Assembly: GCA_031553755.1 (NCBI GenBank)
Contig: JAVBKZ010000033.1
Span: forward strand, 21,082-85,081
DNA: 64,000 nt
Direction: 5' to 3'
From: JAIRVZ01 sp031553755
GTDB lineage: Bacteria; Bacteroidota; Bacteroidia; Bacteroidales; Azobacteroidaceae
The position numbers and the translations under genes are program-made. The notes under the pieces were generated by a model. It saw only the letters and a program-made list of their open reading frames with translations. It was not told the DNA's origin and searched no databases. Positions within the stretch are counted from its first letter, which is position 1. Each line of letters starts with the position of its first letter. Below are positions 17,698-26,141 of the stretch, piece after piece.

Positions 17698-17705
17698 CAA
17701 ATATA
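17698..17705 (-). promoter_or_regulatory. Bacteroidota -7 element (TATATTTG)
   Basis: TATATTTG on the minus strand fits TAnnTTTG and lies about 17 bases upstream of the ATPase ATG at 17681. No convincing -33 box is seen. Confidence 0.5.
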
Positions 17706-17747
17706 ATTATTTGATTTGAATAATTCAAAATGAATAATTGATTTTTG

Positions 17748-18953
17748 TCATACCGGATTGGAGAGAAAATCACGCAGGTAAACATGGCGGATTCCATTTC
17801 GCGTATTTCCGGTAAATTCGTCCATAGAAACAACTAATTTAGGGTAATTGTCTTTTATTTTTTCCAAATTTCCGAATTCTCGTTCAATTGTTGTTTCTTC
17901 CTGCAAAAGATAACATACCTGAATATAAATTTTTTCGCCTTTTTTTGTGGCTACAAAATCAATTTCAAAAGTGCCTATTTCTCCGATTTTTACCTCATAG
18001 TCATTGTATAATAAATGATGATAAACAGCATTTTCCATCATTTTTCCAATATCGGTTTGTTTATATCCTCCGATCGCATTCCGCAATCCCAAATCCTCAA
18101 AATAAAATTTCTCTCCTACCTCAAATACTTTTTTTCCGGCTACGTCCATCCGTTTTACTCGATAGATCAGGAACGCGTTCGCTAAATGATTCAGGTAATT
18201 GATGATCTGGGATGTGCTAATATTTACCTGTTGAGATTTCAAATAATCACTGATTTTTTTTGAAGAAAAAAGATGACCGGTGTTATCCGCAAGAAAAAGA
18301 ACTAAGTTTTCGAGAAAAGCGGTATTCCTAATTTCGTTTCGCATAATCACATCCCGGTAAAGAACCGTGTTGTACACACCTTTCAGGTAATCGTATATTA
18401 CTTCATCCTCCAAATGCAAGTGTTTCAGATAAGGAAGACCTCCATAGCGAAGGTACCGCATCAATGATTCATTGTTATTTTCCAGTTGATGAAATAATAG
18501 AAATTCGGCGTAAGATAAACTGTGTACCGGAATTTCAATATACCTTCCACTCAAGTGTGTCGCTAATTCTCCCGACAACATGTTGGCATTACTTCCGGTA
18601 CAATACAAATCGTAAGACGGATTCAAAAGCAGGCTTCGCAAGGCTTTCTCAAACTCGCGAATTTCTTGAATTTCATCAATGAAAATATAATTTTTTACCT
18701 TTTCTTTTGTATTTTGCAGCACATAATCATTCAGGTCAGAAGCTGTTTTGATGGATTCAAAAACCAAATCTTCTTTGTTAATATACAGTATATTAGCCGT
18801 AGAATCCAATACCTGTATTTGCTCAATCGTTTGTTTTAAAATATAACTTTTACCAACCCTGCGTTGACCTGTTAGTACTTTAATCAACTGTTTCCCTATA
18901 AATGGGCTTAGTTTTTCGCTATATTTTTTCCTGACAATTAGCGAGTAGTTCAT
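17748..18953 (-). CDS. AAA_14/DUF4143 ATPase
   Basis: The 401-residue protein has Walker A GQRRVGKS at 29-36 and Walker B YIFIDEIQE near 95, followed by the LYCTGSNANMLSGELATHLSG region of AAA_14. The C-terminal DUF4143 half contains a PD-(D/E)XK-like strand pair (EIDFVATKKGEKIYIQVCY), where Q replaces the usual catalytic E/K arrangement; this is common in the family. These genes are frequent, scattered accessory genes of unknown role in Bacteroidota. It has an independent TACATTTG promoter element upstream. Confidence 0.9.
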   Translation of the reverse strand: MNYSLIVRKKYSEKLSPFIGKQLIKVLTGQRRVGKSYILKQTIEQIQVLDSTANILYINKEDLVFESIKTASDLNDYVLQNTKEKVKNYIFIDEIQEIREFEKALRSLLLNPSYDLYCTGSNANMLSGELATHLSGRYIEIPVHSLSYAEFLLFHQLENNNESLMRYLRYGGLPYLKHLHLEDEVIYDYLKGVYNTVLYRDVIMRNEIRNTAFLENLVLFLADNTGHLFSSKKISDYLKSQQVNISTSQIINYLNHLANAFLIYRVKRMDVAGKKVFEVGEKFYFEDLGLRNAIGGYKQTDIGKMMENAVYHHLLYNDYEVKIGEIGTFEIDFVATKKGEKIYIQVCYLLQEETTIEREFGNLEKIKDNYPKLVVSMDEFTGNTRNGIRHVYLRDFLSNPV

Positions 18954-18982
18954 CTTTATTTTATATAAACAACATTTATCTG

Positions 18983-18990
18983 CAAATGTA
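18983..18990 (-). promoter_or_regulatory. Bacteroidota -7 element (TACATTTG)
   Basis: TACATTTG on the minus strand lies 30 bases upstream of the AAA_14/DUF4143 start codon. A TTTG at 19013-19016 is a candidate -33 box, but its 22-base spacing is slightly long. Confidence 0.45.
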
Positions 18991-19083
18991 TCATTATTTA
19001 TTGTATAAACTACAAAAATAGCTTATTAATCTGTTTTATATTATATCTGAAAAAAAATTATGTTGAATACTTGTAATTATATA

Positions 19084-19150
19084 TTTTTCTAACCAAAGCG
19101 AAAAGTGACAATTTTATAAAACTACATAAAATTATGAAACGTAAAATATG
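19084..19150 (-). pseudogene. Scar of a deleted ATPase_2 gene
   Basis: Bases 19084-19105 match 14307-14328 exactly over 22 bases, which is the 3' end of the ATPase gene encoding FSLWLEK. Less than 20 bases further, 19124-19150 resembles 15457-15482, the region just upstream of the same ATPase gene. The arrangement is what remains if about 1.1 kb of open reading frame were deleted from a third copy. The second match is A/T-rich, so it is the weaker part of the evidence. Confidence 0.5.
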
Positions 19151-19203
19151 TAATGTGTTCTTTCTGTATTTTATTCAGACGTTCTCAGAATTTCATTTTC
19201 CGA

Positions 19204-20205
19204 TCACTTATAAAATAAACTAATCAATTTTTCCATTTGCTTAACCCAAAACTTATTGTTCTTTGATTGAGTTTGAATTAACCATTTATTTATTAATTTT
19301 TCCCATTTATTTCTTGGGTCTTTATATTTTTCGGGATTAGGATAATTCCATTTTTTCGCAATATCTACCCATGAAATATCCCAGATATTAATTTGGCTAA
19401 AATACGAAGTTCCATGTTTATCCATATAATTAAGAACTGTTTTTTCCCACGATAACATTGATTGACAATATACAGATGTTATATCAATTCCTTGTTTTGA
19501 ATAATCCTCAATCCATTCTTTGGGTACTAATTTAAATTTAGCGCTATCAATAGCATACATGTGATGATACCTCCGGAATATGGCTATCGGTTTATTTATT
19601 TTTTCGATTTGTTCATAACATTGGTACCAACGTTGTTTTACAACCATCCGATTCCAATCTGTATATTGAAAATGAAGTACTTTTATTTCATTCACCCTTA
19701 TTCGATCACTCGTTGTAGGTATAGGAATCCTCGCGCTATGAATTTTATACCCAATATGTTCTGCGCCATCGTCCATATAACCAAACGGCATGTGGCCTCC
19801 ATACCAAAAATGCTCTATTGATGATTTAAGATTAAGCCAAGGAAACTCAATTACAGTTCCCGGTCTTGAAGACAAAATAGTTTGCCATTCCAGTTGAGAA
19901 GTTACATTAGGCGTAAAAATTTCATCTGCGTCTAAAGTTATCAATAATTTTGGTCCCTCTATTTTTCGAGCTTCATTTATCAGTAATTTTTGCCGTTCCG
20001 GTTCATTGAATGTTTCGGAATCATTATCTATCAAGATGACTTTTTCATATTTTTCACAGATTTCTCTCGAACCGTCTGTCGACATTTGGTCTGCAATAAT
20101 AATATGATCAGCCCACAGCGAAGTAGATTTAAGGAAACGATCTAATATCCAATATTCGTTTTTTACAGGTGTCAGACAAATTATTTTAGGTTTATTAAAA
20201 TCCAT
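19204..20205 (-). CDS. GT2 family glycosyltransferase (WaaE/KdtX-like)
   Basis: The 333-residue protein starts KPKIICLTPVKNEYWILDRF, then DQMSTDGSREICEKYE and LLITLDADEIFTPN, the last carrying the metal-binding DXD. The KNE opening and LDADE motif are typical of the GT2 branch that includes WaaE-like lipopolysaccharide core glucosyltransferases. Internal aromatic-rich segments follow (HFWYGGHMPFGYMDDG). It is the last gene of the wzm-wzt block before the accessory island, 33 bases after the fucosyltransferase-like gene. Confidence 0.8.
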   Translation of the reverse strand: MDFNKPKIICLTPVKNEYWILDRFLKSTSLWADHIIIADQMSTDGSREICEKYEKVILIDNDSETFNEPERQKLLINEARKIEGPKLLITLDADEIFTPNVTSQLEWQTILSSRPGTVIEFPWLNLKSSIEHFWYGGHMPFGYMDDGAEHIGYKIHSARIPIPTTSDRIRVNEIKVLHFQYTDWNRMVVKQRWYQCYEQIEKINKPIAIFRRYHHMYAIDSAKFKLVPKEWIEDYSKQGIDITSVYCQSMLSWEKTVLNYMDKHGTSYFSQINIWDISWVDIAKKWNYPNPEKYKDPRNKWEKLINKWLIQTQSKNNKFWVKQMEKLISLFYK

Positions 20206-20238
20206 TTTTACAAAATTATAGTATAAATTTTATTTGAA

Positions 20239-21168
20239 TTACCAAATTTGCCATTGTTCTAAATCAACACCATAACAATGTTTTCCTGCCATTCTCATTC
20301 CCAAATACATTCCTGGGTTGGAACTAAATGTCCCTACAAATGCCTTAGATCCACTCAAAACGTCTATTGATGCAAATAAATTAAGATGCGCATCTCGAAT
20401 TTGGTCTTTATTATTCTTTTGAAATTCTCCATGAAAATATCCACGTTCGTCCTCTTTGCAAAAGGTATAAAAATTGAATGATGAATATTCTTTTTTTAAC
20501 AATTCTATCAATCTATAATCATCTGTCAATACAAAAATGTTTTTTATTTGAGATATCTCTTTTGCTTTATTCATGTAGACTTCTATTGACTTCATTTCTG
20601 CTTCGATAAATTTATCACCACTTCGAATATGAAAACCAATATATTCTTCCGTTAAATTAATCGACTTTATTTTTTCTTTAATAACTATTTCTGTTTCTGC
20701 ATTGTAATTCCATGTTAATTTTATTAACGTAGCACAAGCTTCCTGTAAATTTCCATTTATACCCAATTCAGGAATAAAATAGTTATGTTTTTCCATCTCT
20801 CTATTGTGAAAATATGGCCATAGATCATATGTAAAATAATCAATTCCTGTAAGTATCTTGTATATTTTTGCTTTAATTCTATCTAATTTTCTATTGGGTC
20901 GGCTTTGTCTTCTATTGTATTTTTCATTGAAATCCTTTTTATTTTCTTTCACAAATGGCAAAAAATAATCTTTCCAACCTTCTTTATTTCCAAAAATTGC
21001 ATCTTTAGAATATAATACAAATTGTATTTTGTAAGTTAAGCAATATAACATAGCTAAAATCATATTGTTATATTCTGAGAAGAAACCAGCTTCTGCTCCC
21101 AAATGAAATACTATTTTTTTTTTGTAGGAGTTATTTAACTTCTCATATTGTTTTTGTAAATCATTCAT
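20239..21168 (-). CDS. Fucosyltransferase-superfamily (GT23-like) enzyme
   Basis: The 309-residue product has the IGFHIRSGDK motif near residue 178 and VGTFSSNPGMYLGMRMAG near 285. Both match the GDP-fucose-binding peptides of the GT23/NodZ/O-fucosyltransferase fold (HxRxxDK and TFSSN). A FVLTDD strand lies between them, as in that fold. It probably transfers fucose or a related deoxy-sugar; the donor is inferred from fold only. It is coupled to wzt by an 8-base overlap. No membrane segment is visible. Confidence 0.65.
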   Translation of the reverse strand: MNDLQKQYEKLNNSYKKKIVFHLGAEAGFFSEYNNMILAMLYCLTYKIQFVLYSKDAIFGNKEGWKDYFLPFVKENKKDFNEKYNRRQSRPNRKLDRIKAKIYKILTGIDYFTYDLWPYFHNREMEKHNYFIPELGINGNLQEACATLIKLTWNYNAETEIVIKEKIKSINLTEEYIGFHIRSGDKFIEAEMKSIEVYMNKAKEISQIKNIFVLTDDYRLIELLKKEYSSFNFYTFCKEDERGYFHGEFQKNNKDQIRDAHLNLFASIDVLSGSKAFVGTFSSNPGMYLGMRMAGKHCYGVDLEQWQIW

Positions 21169-22432
21169 TATTTCTTAGCATTAATAATCCACAATTCTGA
21201 TAATTAAATTCAAGTCCTGTTGCTCCAATAATTCCTTTTGAAACAACTTTAATATGAGAAGTAATCTCTAATAATCCTTCAATATTGGGTTGTGTTAAAA
21301 ATATATCTAAAAAGAAATCCCCTTTAGTCATGTTAGATGGTAAACATATTATATTTTCCATTTCAAATTTTCCTCCAAAATAATTTTGAACGACACCATC
21401 TAAATGACCTGGAGAGTATAATGCCTGAATAGCTCCTTTATAATCATACAATCTGGCTTCTAATGCAATTTTTCTTTCAAAAGCAAGATTCCCTTTTATT
21501 ACTATTTTTAAAATTGAATTATTTTCATCAATAGCAACTACATTATTTTCATATCCATTTATAGTTATAGAATATATTTTTAAATCTGCATGACATTTTT
21601 TGATGCCATCAGTAATTTTCTCTGATTTTTCTACGAACAGACTTCCTTTAGAATATTTTTCAATAGCGGATGCTACATCACCTGAAAATGATAACCCTCC
21701 ATTAGTCAAAATAACAGCCTTCGTACATAACATTTCTATCGCCCCCATATTATGACTCACAAACAACACTGTTCGCCCTTCTCCTTTCGAAACATCCTGC
21801 ATTTTTCCGATAGCTTTTTTCTGAAATTCGGCATCTCCAACGGCAAGGACTTCATCTACCACAAGAATTTCAGGTTCCAAATGCGCGGCAATGGAGAAAC
21901 CTAAACGAACTGTCATTCCGGAAGAATAGCGTTTGGTTGGGGTATCAATATATCTGGCTACTCCGGCAAATTCTACAATTTCATCTAATTTACGGGTAAT
22001 TTCTTGTTTACTCATTCCCATGATAGAACCGTTCATGTAGATGTTTTCACGTCCGGTTAGTTCGGGATGAAATCCGGTTCCAACTTCTAATAGAGAGGCA
22101 ATGCGGCCTTTGGCTTTGATTGTTCCGGTTGTGGGAGAAGTTACCCGCGACAAAATTTTAAGTAAAGTTGATTTTCCCGCTCCATTTTTGCCTATAATTC
22201 CCAATACTTCGCCTTGTTTCACATCGAAAGTAATGTCTTTCAATGCCCAGACATATTCGCTGTCTCCTTTTTTTGTCCGGTCATTGACTTGTCCGATTTT
22301 AAGATATGGGTCTTCTTTTCTTAAAATACTTGTCTGCCACCAACGATTCAAATCGTGGCTCAATGTTTTTGTACTGACTAATCCCAAACGGTATTGTTTG
22401 GAAATATTTTCAAAACTAATTGCTGTATCCAT
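21161..22432 (-). CDS. wzt: Polysaccharide ABC exporter ATPase with C-terminal Wzt domain
   Basis: Walker A is GKNGAGKST at 81-89, the signature is YSSGMTVRLG and Walker B is ILVVDEVLAVGD. The long insertion before Walker A (residues 22-65) and the SLLEVGTGFHPELTGRENIY block are typical of O-antigen/teichoic-acid exporters. Residues 260-423 form a beta-rich Wzt C-terminal domain, which in studied systems recognises the finished glycan. It partners the permease at 22878-23735 and drives export of undecaprenyl-linked polysaccharide across the inner membrane. The GxxExxY gene separates the pair. Confidence 0.95.
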   Translation of the reverse strand: MDTAISFENISKQYRLGLVSTKTLSHDLNRWWQTSILRKEDPYLKIGQVNDRTKKGDSEYVWALKDITFDVKQGEVLGIIGKNGAGKSTLLKILSRVTSPTTGTIKAKGRIASLLEVGTGFHPELTGRENIYMNGSIMGMSKQEITRKLDEIVEFAGVARYIDTPTKRYSSGMTVRLGFSIAAHLEPEILVVDEVLAVGDAEFQKKAIGKMQDVSKGEGRTVLFVSHNMGAIEMLCTKAVILTNGGLSFSGDVASAIEKYSKGSLFVEKSEKITDGIKKCHADLKIYSITINGYENNVVAIDENNSILKIVIKGNLAFERKIALEARLYDYKGAIQALYSPGHLDGVVQNYFGGKFEMENIICLPSNMTKGDFFLDIFLTQPNIEGLLEITSHIKVVSKGIIGATGLEFNYQNCGLLMLRNNE

Positions 22433-22435
22433 GTT

Positions 22436-22469
22436 CGAATTGTACGAATTAAAACGAATTAAACGAATT
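22436..22469. repeat. CGAATT short repeats downstream of the GxxExxY gene
   Basis: CGAATT occurs four times with 9-10 base periodicity (22436, 22445, 22455, 22464). The last copies encode the final residues (LNSFNSF) of the GxxExxY protein. Related AATTCG words flank the other side of the gene at 22850-22874. Confidence 0.7.
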
Positions 22470-22838
22470 GAGAACCCGTCTATAAGTCAATGATTTTTCT
22501 CCAAAATTTACTAACAAACCTAATTGCAATTTTGTACCTTTCAAATAATTTCTAGTTTGTTCTATATTTTCTTGATGAATAAAAGGTTTAGCTTTAAGTT
22601 CTACTACGATTTTGTCAAAACAAAGAAAGTCCACTTTAAAATATTTATCCAATTTTTCGTTGTTATAATAGATATTTACCAATTTTTCCTGCTTAAAAGA
22701 AACTTCATCAGCGAAAAATTGTTTAGACAAAGCTTCTTGATATACACTTTCCAAAAATCCACATCCTAACGCCTTATGCACTTTCATACACGAACCAATT
22801 ATTTTATAACTTTCTTCTTTAAAAAGAATTTCTGCCAT
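22449..22838 (-). CDS. GxxExxY protein
   Basis: This 129-residue protein carries the defining GCGFLESVYQ motif at about 25-34. It also has a nuclease-like DFLCFDKIVVELKAK segment (D-Xn-ExK) near 70-84 and ends LLVNFGEKSLTYRRV. The family is small, widespread and of unproven function, with a suspected PD-(D/E)XK fold. It sits between wzt and wzm, where no function in export is needed, and short CGAATT-type repeats bracket it. Its last residues come from the repeat. A passenger insertion is the likeliest explanation. Confidence 0.9.
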   Translation of the reverse strand: MAEILFKEESYKIIGSCMKVHKALGCGFLESVYQEALSKQFFADEVSFKQEKLVNIYYNNEKLDKYFKVDFLCFDKIVVELKAKPFIHQENIEQTRNYLKGTKLQLGLLVNFGEKSLTYRRVLNSFNSF

Positions 22839-22844
22839 CTTTTT

Positions 22845-22874
22845 CGCTTAATTCGTTATAATTTGTCTAATTCG
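22845..22874. repeat. AATTCG short repeats upstream of the GxxExxY gene
   Basis: TTCGCTTAATTCG (22843-22855) and TAATTCG ending at 22874 mirror the CGAATT words on the other side of the GxxExxY gene, in the same orientation relative to the gene. They lie between its start codon and the stop of the permease gene. Confidence 0.55.
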
Positions 22875-22877
22875 CAG

Positions 22878-23735
22878 TTACACCGTATCCATAAAACTGC
22901 GTTGTACCTTGTTGAATACTACAATTCCTATGCCGAGAACCGCGCACATAAACAGAAAACTATAGCCTAACATCCCCCAACTGAAAACGCCTTGTCCCAG
23001 TGTCGCGAATTTGAAAGTTTCTATGATAGGAGTTACCGGATTCAAGGCGGCAATCCATTGTTTTTTAGACGACATCATACTCAACGGATAAATAATAGGG
23101 GTCGCATACATCCACAACTGAACAATAAATGTAAACAGAATACTTAAATCTTTGTACTTTGTTGTCATGGAGGATATAATAATACCGAATCCCAATCCTA
23201 AACCGGCTAACATGAAAATCAGCAAAGGCAATAATAGAATGTATACATTGGGAGAAACATGAACTCCTGTGAAAAAATAATATAAATAGACGACTACAAA
23301 TAATCCCAACTGAATGCCGAATGTGAACAGAGCCGAAGTTACCGTACTCATGGGCATAATCAAACGAGGAAAATATACTTTCCCAAAGATATTTTGGTTA
23401 TCGTTGAATGTAGAAGATGTTTTTGTTAGACAGGTCGAAAAATAATTCCACATACAAATTCCGGAAAGATAAAACAACGGCTGAGGTAATCCATCTGTCG
23501 ATATTTTCGCGATTCCTCCGAAAACAACCATATACATAATTGTCGTTAACGCCGGATTGACGAAAAACCACAATGGTCCTAAAATTGTTTGTTTGTATTG
23601 GGTTACGATGTCGCGCCTGATAAACATACGCCACAAATCTTTGTATTTAATTAATTCCTGAAAATCTATGTCGAATAACCCTGTTTTGGGCTTGATGACG
23701 GTCGACCATTGTTCATCTGTTTCTTGTTTCATCAT
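22878..23735 (-). CDS. wzm: Polysaccharide ABC exporter permease
   Basis: This is an ABC-2 type permease of 285 residues with about six predicted membrane helices, beginning with an N-terminal amphipathic segment. YKDLWRMFIRRDIVTQYKQ followed by LGPLWFFVNP is the standard opening of Wzm/TagG proteins. The C-terminal NPVTPIIETFKFA motif is also standard. With Wzt it exports lipid-linked glycan. Start at ATG 23735 or the adjacent ATG 23732. A good promoter lies 44-73 bases upstream, so the wzm-GxxExxY-wzt-GT-GT block is an operon. Confidence 0.95.
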   Translation of the reverse strand: MMKQETDEQWSTVIKPKTGLFDIDFQELIKYKDLWRMFIRRDIVTQYKQTILGPLWFFVNPALTTIMYMVVFGGIAKISTDGLPQPLFYLSGICMWNYFSTCLTKTSSTFNDNQNIFGKVYFPRLIMPMSTVTSALFTFGIQLGLFVVVYLYYFFTGVHVSPNVYILLLPLLIFMLAGLGLGFGIIISSMTTKYKDLSILFTFIVQLWMYATPIIYPLSMMSSKKQWIAALNPVTPIIETFKFATLGQGVFSWGMLGYSFLFMCAVLGIGIVVFNKVQRSFMDTV

Positions 23736-23778
23736 CTTAATTTATTATTCACTTATTTTGAAAGGCAAGAGTTGGGTA

Positions 23779-23808
23779 CAAAAGTAGTATTTTTCTTTAT
23801 ATAAACAA
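23779..23808 (-). promoter_or_regulatory. Promoter of the wzm-wzt block
   Basis: On the minus strand a TTG box (23806-23808) is followed by exactly 19 bases and then TACTTTTG (23779-23786). This is the Bacteroidota -33/-7 arrangement, about 44 bases before the wzm ATG. Confidence 0.65.
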
Positions 23809-23842
23809 CTTAGAGATTATTTATATCTCTAAAATTGTTTTA

Positions 23843-24193
23843 TTATCCCATATATTCGTGATACATTTTTACCCACTTGAATATTTGAGTCTGTGTATCA
23901 AGATTAAGTTCCTGTATATCTTTTTTAGTTAATAATCCATTAACATATAATTCCATCAACTTTTTCTTGTATTTCGCTCCCAATATTACATTATACCTCG
24001 AATCTATATGTTTATTAAAAGAGTCTATTAATTCATATAATTTAAGGTACATTTTATGAGAAGATGTATCATTGGCTTTTTCTGTCCTTATTAATTTCTC
24101 GATTTGGTTGATACAATTTTTACATTCCAAATGAAGCGCTTTTTTTATTAATCCGCTCGCGATTTCTCTTTGTGTTTTGGATGAATACGTCAT
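23843..24193 (-). CDS. Hypothetical protein
   Basis: I do not recognise this 116-residue protein. It is charged and helical, with a CKNC pair near residues 24-27 (ECKNCINQIEKL) and a lysine-rich middle (AKYKKKLMELYVNG). No signal peptide or membrane helix is seen. It lies 26 bases after the Gfo/Idh gene on the same strand, with the wzm promoter further downstream, so it is probably the last gene of the rmlC-rmlA-dehydrogenase unit. The coding call rests on the intact frame and its good fit to the operon. Confidence 0.6.
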   Translation of the reverse strand: MTYSSKTQREIASGLIKKALHLECKNCINQIEKLIRTEKANDTSSHKMYLKLYELIDSFNKHIDSRYNVILGAKYKKKLMELYVNGLLTKKDIQELNLDTQTQIFKWVKMYHEYMG

Positions 24194-24219
24194 TTTAACA
24201 GTTATTATTTAAGTAAAAA

Positions 24220-25245
24220 TTAAGGTATATTCGCTTTGTAAATTTTATTGATAATATCCACTACTTTATAACCCTCGAAAGCATTCGTAGTAATACACGT
24301 TTCTTTTCCTGAAAGGACATCAACAACATTGTCAATCACATAATGGTGGTTTTGCGCCGAACCTTTATAAGTTCCGTAATCATTACCCGGATTGGTTGGC
24401 TCTAATTCAGGCATTTGGTAATCTTTCACATGGCAGTATTCCACTTCGTTCATATACTGTCCGCCAATTTTCACACTTCCGTTTTGTGCTATTATCGTGA
24501 TGGAACTTTCCATGTTTTTGTCCCATACGGCAGTAGAATAATTAAAACATCCGATACCTCCACGTTGAAAGTCGAAAGTAATAATTCCGGAATCTTCGAA
24601 ATCAGTCAGTTCTTTGTGATTAAAATCGGCAAAACGCGCTTGAATATTACTGATATCTCCAAACAACCAATACATCAGGTCGACAAAATGAGAAAACTGA
24701 GTAAATAACGTGCCTCCGTCTAATTCTTTATCTCCATGCCAATTGCCCGGTTTATAATAACGATCATCTCTATTCCAGTAACAATTGACTTGCACCAAGT
24801 ATATTTCTCCTAATTTTTCAGATTCGATCAAATTTTTAATCCAGATTGAAGGAGGAGAATAACGGTTTTGCATTACACAGAAGATAAGTTTTTTTCTCCT
24901 TTCCGCCGTAAGCAATACGGTTTCCGCGTCTAATTGACTTAATGCCATCGGTTTTTCGACTACGACATGATATCCGGCATTCAATGACCGAACAGCCATA
25001 TTCGCATGTAAACCATTTGGCGTACAAATATTTACCACGTCAATTTCAATTCCGGATTGCAGCATCGTTTCAATCGATGTAAAAAACGGAACATTGTAGT
25101 TTTCAATTCCTATTGTATTTGGCGGCAATATATCACATAGCGCGACTAATTCGGCATCCGGATTACGAAAAATCATTTCCGCGTGACGCTTTCCTATATG
25201 GCCGCAACCTACGACAACAAATTTAATCGAGGATTTGTTATTCAT
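24220..25245 (-). CDS. Gfo/Idh/MocA-family sugar dehydrogenase (WbpB/WlbA-like)
   Basis: Residues 8-22 are the NAD-binding motif (KFVVVGCGHIGKRHAEM) and VVVEKPMALS near 95-104 carries the family lysine. The central NCYWNRDDRYYKPGNWHGDK and HFVDLMYWLFGD blocks match WbpB/WlbA, which oxidise the 3-position of UDP-GlcNAc-derived uronic sugars. At 341 residues it has the right length. It overlaps rmlA by 8 bases. A product leading to a 3-amino or 3-acylamino sugar is plausible, although no aminotransferase is in the window. Confidence 0.8.
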   Translation of the reverse strand: MNNKSSIKFVVVGCGHIGKRHAEMIFRNPDAELVALCDILPPNTIGIENYNVPFFTSIETMLQSGIEIDVVNICTPNGLHANMAVRSLNAGYHVVVEKPMALSQLDAETVLLTAERRKKLIFCVMQNRYSPPSIWIKNLIESEKLGEIYLVQVNCYWNRDDRYYKPGNWHGDKELDGGTLFTQFSHFVDLMYWLFGDISNIQARFADFNHKELTDFEDSGIITFDFQRGGIGCFNYSTAVWDKNMESSITIIAQNGSVKIGGQYMNEVEYCHVKDYQMPELEPTNPGNDYGTYKGSAQNHHYVIDNVVDVLSGKETCITTNAFEGYKVVDIINKIYKANIP

Positions 25246-26104
25246 TGATTAATGATAACAAATATTGTCCGTATTCTGTTTTATCCATTGATTTTCCCAA
25301 TACTTGTAACTGGGCATCGTCAATCCATTTATTTCTCCACGCGATTTCTTCTATACAGGAAACATAAAATCCCTGGCGTTTTTGAATAGTTTCAACAAAA
25401 TTGCTTGCTTCTAACAAACTGTCACAATTACCGGTATCCAGCCAAGCGAATCCTCTTCCAAACAGTTCCACTTTCAAAGAACCTTCTTCCAAATAAGTTC
25501 TGTTCAAATCCGTAATTTCATATTCCCCACGCGCTGAAGGTTTTAAAACTTTAGCTCTTTCAACAACTGTTTTATCATAAAAATATAATCCGGGAACCGC
25601 GTAATTTGATTTAGGATGTTGAGGTTTTTCTTCGATTGAAATAACCTTACCTGTTTCATCAAATTCAACCACGCCATAGGCACGGGGATCTTTTACATAG
25701 TAACCGAATACACAGGCTCCTGATTGCATATCTTGTGCTTGACGCAACATTTTGCTGAAACCTTGTCCATAAAAAATATTGTCGCCAAGAATTAAACACG
25801 CAGGTTCTCCATTGATAAATTTTTCGCCTAAAACAAATGCTTGGGCTAATCCGTTAGGAATTTCTTGTATGATATATTCAAATTTCATTCCTAAAGATTC
25901 TCCGGAACCAAGTAATTGTTGGAACATCGGCAAATCGCGGGGAGTTGAAATGATTAGAACTTCTCGGATTCCAGCCAACATCAAAGTCGATAATGGATAA
26001 TAAATCATGGGTTTGTCATAGACCGGCATGATTTGTTTTGAGATTGATTTTGATAACGGATAAAGTCTTGTCGCGCTTCCTCCGGCTAAAATGATTCCTT
26101 TCAT
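25238..26104 (-). CDS. rmlA: Glucose-1-phosphate thymidylyltransferase
   Basis: This enzyme makes dTDP-glucose from glucose-1-phosphate and dTTP, the first step to dTDP-L-rhamnose and other dTDP deoxy-sugars. The GGSATRLYPL nucleotide-binding loop is at residues 8-17, ISKQIMPVYDKPMIYYPLS follows, and LGDNIFYG and YVKDPRAYGVVEFD are all present. It is 288 residues, as usual. It follows rmlC by 37 bases and overlaps the dehydrogenase gene. RmlB and RmlD are not in the window. Confidence 0.97.
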   Translation of the reverse strand: MKGIILAGGSATRLYPLSKSISKQIMPVYDKPMIYYPLSTLMLAGIREVLIISTPRDLPMFQQLLGSGESLGMKFEYIIQEIPNGLAQAFVLGEKFINGEPACLILGDNIFYGQGFSKMLRQAQDMQSGACVFGYYVKDPRAYGVVEFDETGKVISIEEKPQHPKSNYAVPGLYFYDKTVVERAKVLKPSARGEYEITDLNRTYLEEGSLKVELFGRGFAWLDTGNCDSLLEASNFVETIQKRQGFYVSCIEEIAWRNKWIDDAQLQVLGKSMDKTEYGQYLLSLINE

Positions 26105-26141
26105 ATATATGTGATATTAGTTTGTAAGTATGAATTGAAAG

